A stretch of DNA of 9,501 bases from Bacteroidota bacterium (GTDB lineage Bacteria; Bacteroidota; Bacteroidia; Bacteroidales; Prolixibacteraceae). The stretch is from NCBI GenBank assembly GCA_030706665.1, contig JAUZOB010000116.1, forward strand, positions 1 through 9,501, read 5' to 3'. Shown one piece after another: positions 7,980 to 9,501 of the stretch. Each line of letters begins with the position of its first letter. The first letter of the stretch is position 1. Made by a program: the position numbers and the translations under genes. The notes beneath the pieces were generated by a model. The model had not been told where the DNA came from. It worked only from the letters and a program-made list of their open reading frames with translations, and did not search any database.

Positions 7980-8561
7980 TTATAAAAACAGGTAAAAATA
8001 GAGTAAAGAGACAATTCCTGCTTCTTTTAAATGAATTTTTAAATATCTCAGTGCATGAGTCATATGATCTTCTACTGTTTTTACAGAGATCCCTAATCTT
8101 TTGGAAATTTCTTTGTTTGAAAGTCCTTCTTCTCTGCTTAGACGGAAAATCTGTTGTCTCTTCTCTGGTAATGAATTTATAAGACTATTGACCTGTTGTT
8201 GTATTTCATTATAGTCTGTAGACTCTTGCCATGTAAATTCGCTGGAGATGACCTGAGTTGCAAGTTCGGTTCTGAAAGACTGCTCTTTTAATTTTGAACG
8301 AAGATGATTTAGAAGTGCGTTTTTAGTGATTGTAAAGATATAAGAGCTAAAGGTTAATGAATCGTTGATGTTTTCTCTGTTGATCCATATTTTTACAAAA
8401 ACTTCCTGAAGGACATCTTCAACGTCCGTTTCAAATTTTAGGAAGCTTTTTGAGAAATAATAAAGTTTGGGGTAAAAATGTTTATATAGTTCATCTAATG
8501 CATCTTCCTCACTATTGGTTAATCTTGTGATTGTCTTTTCTAAGTTGAAAGGAGGCTCCAT
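7980..8561 (-). CDS. ECF RNA polymerase sigma factor (sigma-70 family), partner of FecR
   Basis: This 193-residue ECF sigma factor should direct RNA polymerase to the susC promoter when the downstream FecR releases it. Region 2 covers about 22-92 (EDALDELYKHFYPKLYYF; DVEDVLQEVFVKIW at 46-59; FSSYIFTITKNALLNHLR at 71-88). Region 4 covers about 122-176 (LINSLPEKRQQIFRLSREEG, then the helix-turn-helix NKEISKRLGISVKTVEDHM). There is no region 1 or 3, as in ECF factors. The last residues, AGIVSLLYFYLFL, form a strongly hydrophobic tail after region 4, which is not part of the core fold. The ATG is preceded within 40 bp by a good match to the Bacteroides housekeeping promoter, so the gene is probably made at a basal level by the primary sigma factor. 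The target promoter sequence is not known. Confidence 0.96.
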   Translation of the reverse strand: MEPPFNLEKTITRLTNSEEDALDELYKHFYPKLYYFSKSFLKFETDVEDVLQEVFVKIWINRENINDSLTFSSYIFTITKNALLNHLRSKLKEQSFRTELATQVISSEFTWQESTDYNEIQQQVNSLINSLPEKRQQIFRLSREEGLSNKEISKRLGISVKTVEDHMTHALRYLKIHLKEAGIVSLLYFYLFL

Positions 8562-8590
8562 AGTAAAGCAGCATTAGGGTTTGGTTTTTA

Positions 8591-8621
8591 CAAAATTAAA
8601 AAAGCAATTTGATAAAAGAAA
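8591..8621 (-). promoter_or_regulatory. Probable housekeeping promoter of the ECF sigma gene
   Basis: On the minus strand, TAATTTTG (8598 to 8591) matches the Bacteroides -7 consensus TAnnTTTG exactly. TTTC (8621 to 8618) lies 19 bp upstream and differs from the -33 consensus TTTG at one base. Transcription would begin near 8585, leaving a leader of about 25 nt before the ATG at 8561. The call rests on motif and spacing only. Confidence 0.5.
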
Positions 8622-8652
8622 GGTTGTTCTGTCCTTATTCTTAATTTTATAG

Positions 8653-8693
8653 ATGAGTAAATGAGTAGGAATCTAATGAACTAGAAGGTTCAT
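8653..8693. repeat. Short direct and inverted repeats upstream of the sigma promoter
   Basis: ATGAGTA occurs twice with an 8-bp period (8653-8659, 8661-8667). It is followed by the inverted repeat ATGAAC-tagaag-GTTCAT (8676-8693). Either could be a protein-binding site for the sigma gene or chance in AT-rich DNA. Confidence 0.25.
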
Positions 8694-8875
8694 GAGATAT
8701 TAGTTCGATTGCAAAAAAATACAATAAGGGACTGAATTTGCATTGAAGGAAGAATAAAATACAACTCGTAGAAGATTTACTGTAAAGTTTAAAACGAAAG
8801 CGACAGGGAACTTATAAAAATTATCAAATCGAATTGAAGTATATTCCTTCTGCACCTGCGAGTAAGCTGAGAATA

Positions 8876-9289
8876 TTATAACAAAATAACAATTGACCCT
8901 GCAACTATAAGCCCTGCGCCTATAAGGACTTTCGGGTCGCTGGGTTCTTTTAGAAGAAAAACAGAGAGAATAATTACGACTGCTACACTTAATTTGTCGA
9001 TAGGAGCAACTTTGGATACCGCTCCCAACGAAATCGCTTTAAAGTAGCATAGCCAGGAGAGTCCTGTTGCTATCCCTGATAGAATAAGGAATATCAAATT
9101 ATTCCGTGTGATGGTTTTTATTTCCCGACAATTCCCTGAAGCAATCACAATTCCCCAAGTAATGCCCAGTATAACCGTCGTTCGAATGGCAGTTGCAAGA
9201 TTTGAATTTATTCCTTTGATTCCTACTTTGGCAAGAATTGCCGTTAATGCCGCAAATAATGCTGACATTAGTGCATAAAATTTCCACAT
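8876..9289 (-). CDS. Half-size EamA/DMT-family membrane protein (five helices)
   Basis: The 137-residue protein is almost wholly hydrophobic, with five predicted transmembrane helices at about 3-22, 31-51, 64-83, 97-114 and 120-137. The fourth is introduced by the EamA signature APIDKLSVAVVIILS and followed by FLLKEP, typical of the drug/metabolite transporter superfamily. Ordinary EamA proteins have ten helices from two such repeats. This single-repeat form matches the small five-helix bacterial/archaeal transporters of that superfamily, which are thought to act as dimers and have no established substrate. The length is normal for that group, so it is not a fragment. It is separated from the sigma gene by 314 bp and is probably not part of the SusCD system. 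A 14-bp AT palindrome lies 25-38 bp upstream of the start. Confidence 0.85.
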   Translation of the reverse strand: MWKFYALMSALFAALTAILAKVGIKGINSNLATAIRTTVILGITWGIVIASGNCREIKTITRNNLIFLILSGIATGLSWLCYFKAISLGAVSKVAPIDKLSVAVVIILSVFLLKEPSDPKVLIGAGLIVAGSIVILL

Positions 9290-9313
9290 TGCTATATCGT
9301 TTTACATTATTAT

Positions 9314-9327
9314 CAATTTATAAATTG
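9314..9327. promoter_or_regulatory. 14-bp perfect palindrome upstream of the EamA gene
   Basis: CAATTTATAAATTG is its own reverse complement and lies 25-38 bp before the EamA ATG, where a promoter or operator would be. It is AT-rich, so its significance is limited. No clear TAnnTTTG element accompanies it. Confidence 0.3.
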
Positions 9328-9501
9328 TCGAGCTTTTGAGTGAAAGGATCATTTGTAATCATTGCATCCTTAAATTCATAGATCGATGGATAATGAATGT
9401 GGAGGGAAAACATATAAGCGCATAGAAACAAAATCGGAGATTCGTTTTTAGCATTTTTTTATGTGGTTGCAAGCAGCCAAATCCTTCCACATTTAATCTT
9501 T
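9328..9501. other. Right-edge intergenic sequence, nothing recognised
   Basis: No gene, RNA or repeat can be supported here. A minus-strand frame is open from the edge to about 9359, but its predicted peptide has no recognisable feature. A 6-bp inverted repeat ATGTGG/CCACAT (9461-9466, 9487-9492) is too weak to call. Confidence 0.4.

Larger units (their letters stand above)
8562..8875. other. Intergenic region between the EamA gene and the sigma gene
   Basis: I see no protein gene or structural RNA in these 314 bp. The part nearest the sigma gene holds its likely promoter (8591-8621). Further out are a direct repeat of ATGAGTA (8653-8659 and 8661-8667) and a 6-bp inverted repeat ATGAAC/GTTCAT with a 6-nt spacer (8676-8693), about 30-75 bp upstream of the promoter's -33 element. 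The part nearest the EamA gene shows no convincing terminator. Confidence 0.4.

Noticed and set aside
7934..8182. 82-codon plus-strand open frame at the end of the sigma gene
   Set aside because: Most of it is antisense to conserved region 4 of the sigma factor. There is no initiation signal and no recognisable protein feature.
8549..8561. AAAGGAGG on the plus strand, and CCTCCTTTC just inside the sigma coding sequence, resembling a ribosome-binding site and its complement
   Set aside because: No start codon and open frame follow on the plus strand. On the minus strand it simply encodes the EPPF residues, and Bacteroidetes rarely use Shine-Dalgarno pairing.
9099..9287. 62-codon minus-strand frame overlapping the EamA gene
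   Set aside because: It is out of frame with a protein that has clear EamA motifs and five helices. Its Cys/Asn/Ser-rich product looks like frame noise.
9359..9501. Minus-strand frame open from the right edge, as the end of another gene
   Set aside because: It is under 50 codons, has no family motif, and includes Cys/Phe-rich low-quality sequence. Without more sequence to the right it cannot be supported.
1..9501. CRISPR array, insertion sequence, tRNA/rRNA gene or integrase site
   Set aside because: No regularly spaced repeats, terminal inverted repeats, transposase motifs or structural RNA signatures were seen on either strand.

Overview
The window is AT-rich with short, AT-rich gene spacers. 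All six supported protein genes lie on the minus strand, so the window reads right to left. The SusC/SusD proteins, the Bacteroidetes-type sigma/FecR pair and TAnnTTTG-like promoter elements point to the phylum Bacteroidetes, probably Bacteroidales. The species cannot be named from this sequence.

Layout in transcription order: (1) 9289-8876, a half-size five-helix EamA/DMT membrane protein, probably separate from the rest. (2) 8875-8562, a 314-bp intergenic region with a likely housekeeping promoter close to the sigma gene. (3) 8561-7980, an ECF sigma factor. (4) 7776-6799, a FecR-type anti-sigma factor. (5) 6798-6660, a 139-bp leader. (6) 6659-3129, a SusC-like TonB-dependent transporter with an N-terminal STN signalling domain. 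(7) 3110-1230, a SusD-like surface lipoprotein. (8) 1205 to the left edge, the first 401 codons of a second SusC-like transporter without an STN domain, cut by the window end.

How they should work together, from knowledge of the families: SusD and SusC capture and import an oligomeric nutrient across the outer membrane. The STN domain of the occupied SusC contacts the periplasmic part of FecR. FecR then releases or activates the ECF sigma factor, which transcribes the susC-susD-susC operon. The 18-bp and 24-bp gaps between the three transport genes support a single operon. No glycoside hydrolase, protease or sulfatase lies in the window, so the substrate cannot be inferred.

The most interesting signal is in the fecR-susC leader. 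A 12-bp hairpin followed by five T residues forms well only as RNA from the plus strand, although the window has no plus-strand protein gene. This is what the terminator of a small RNA antisense to the susC leader would look like. It sits where DonS-type antisense RNAs repress sigma/anti-sigma-controlled polysaccharide-utilization loci in Bacteroides.
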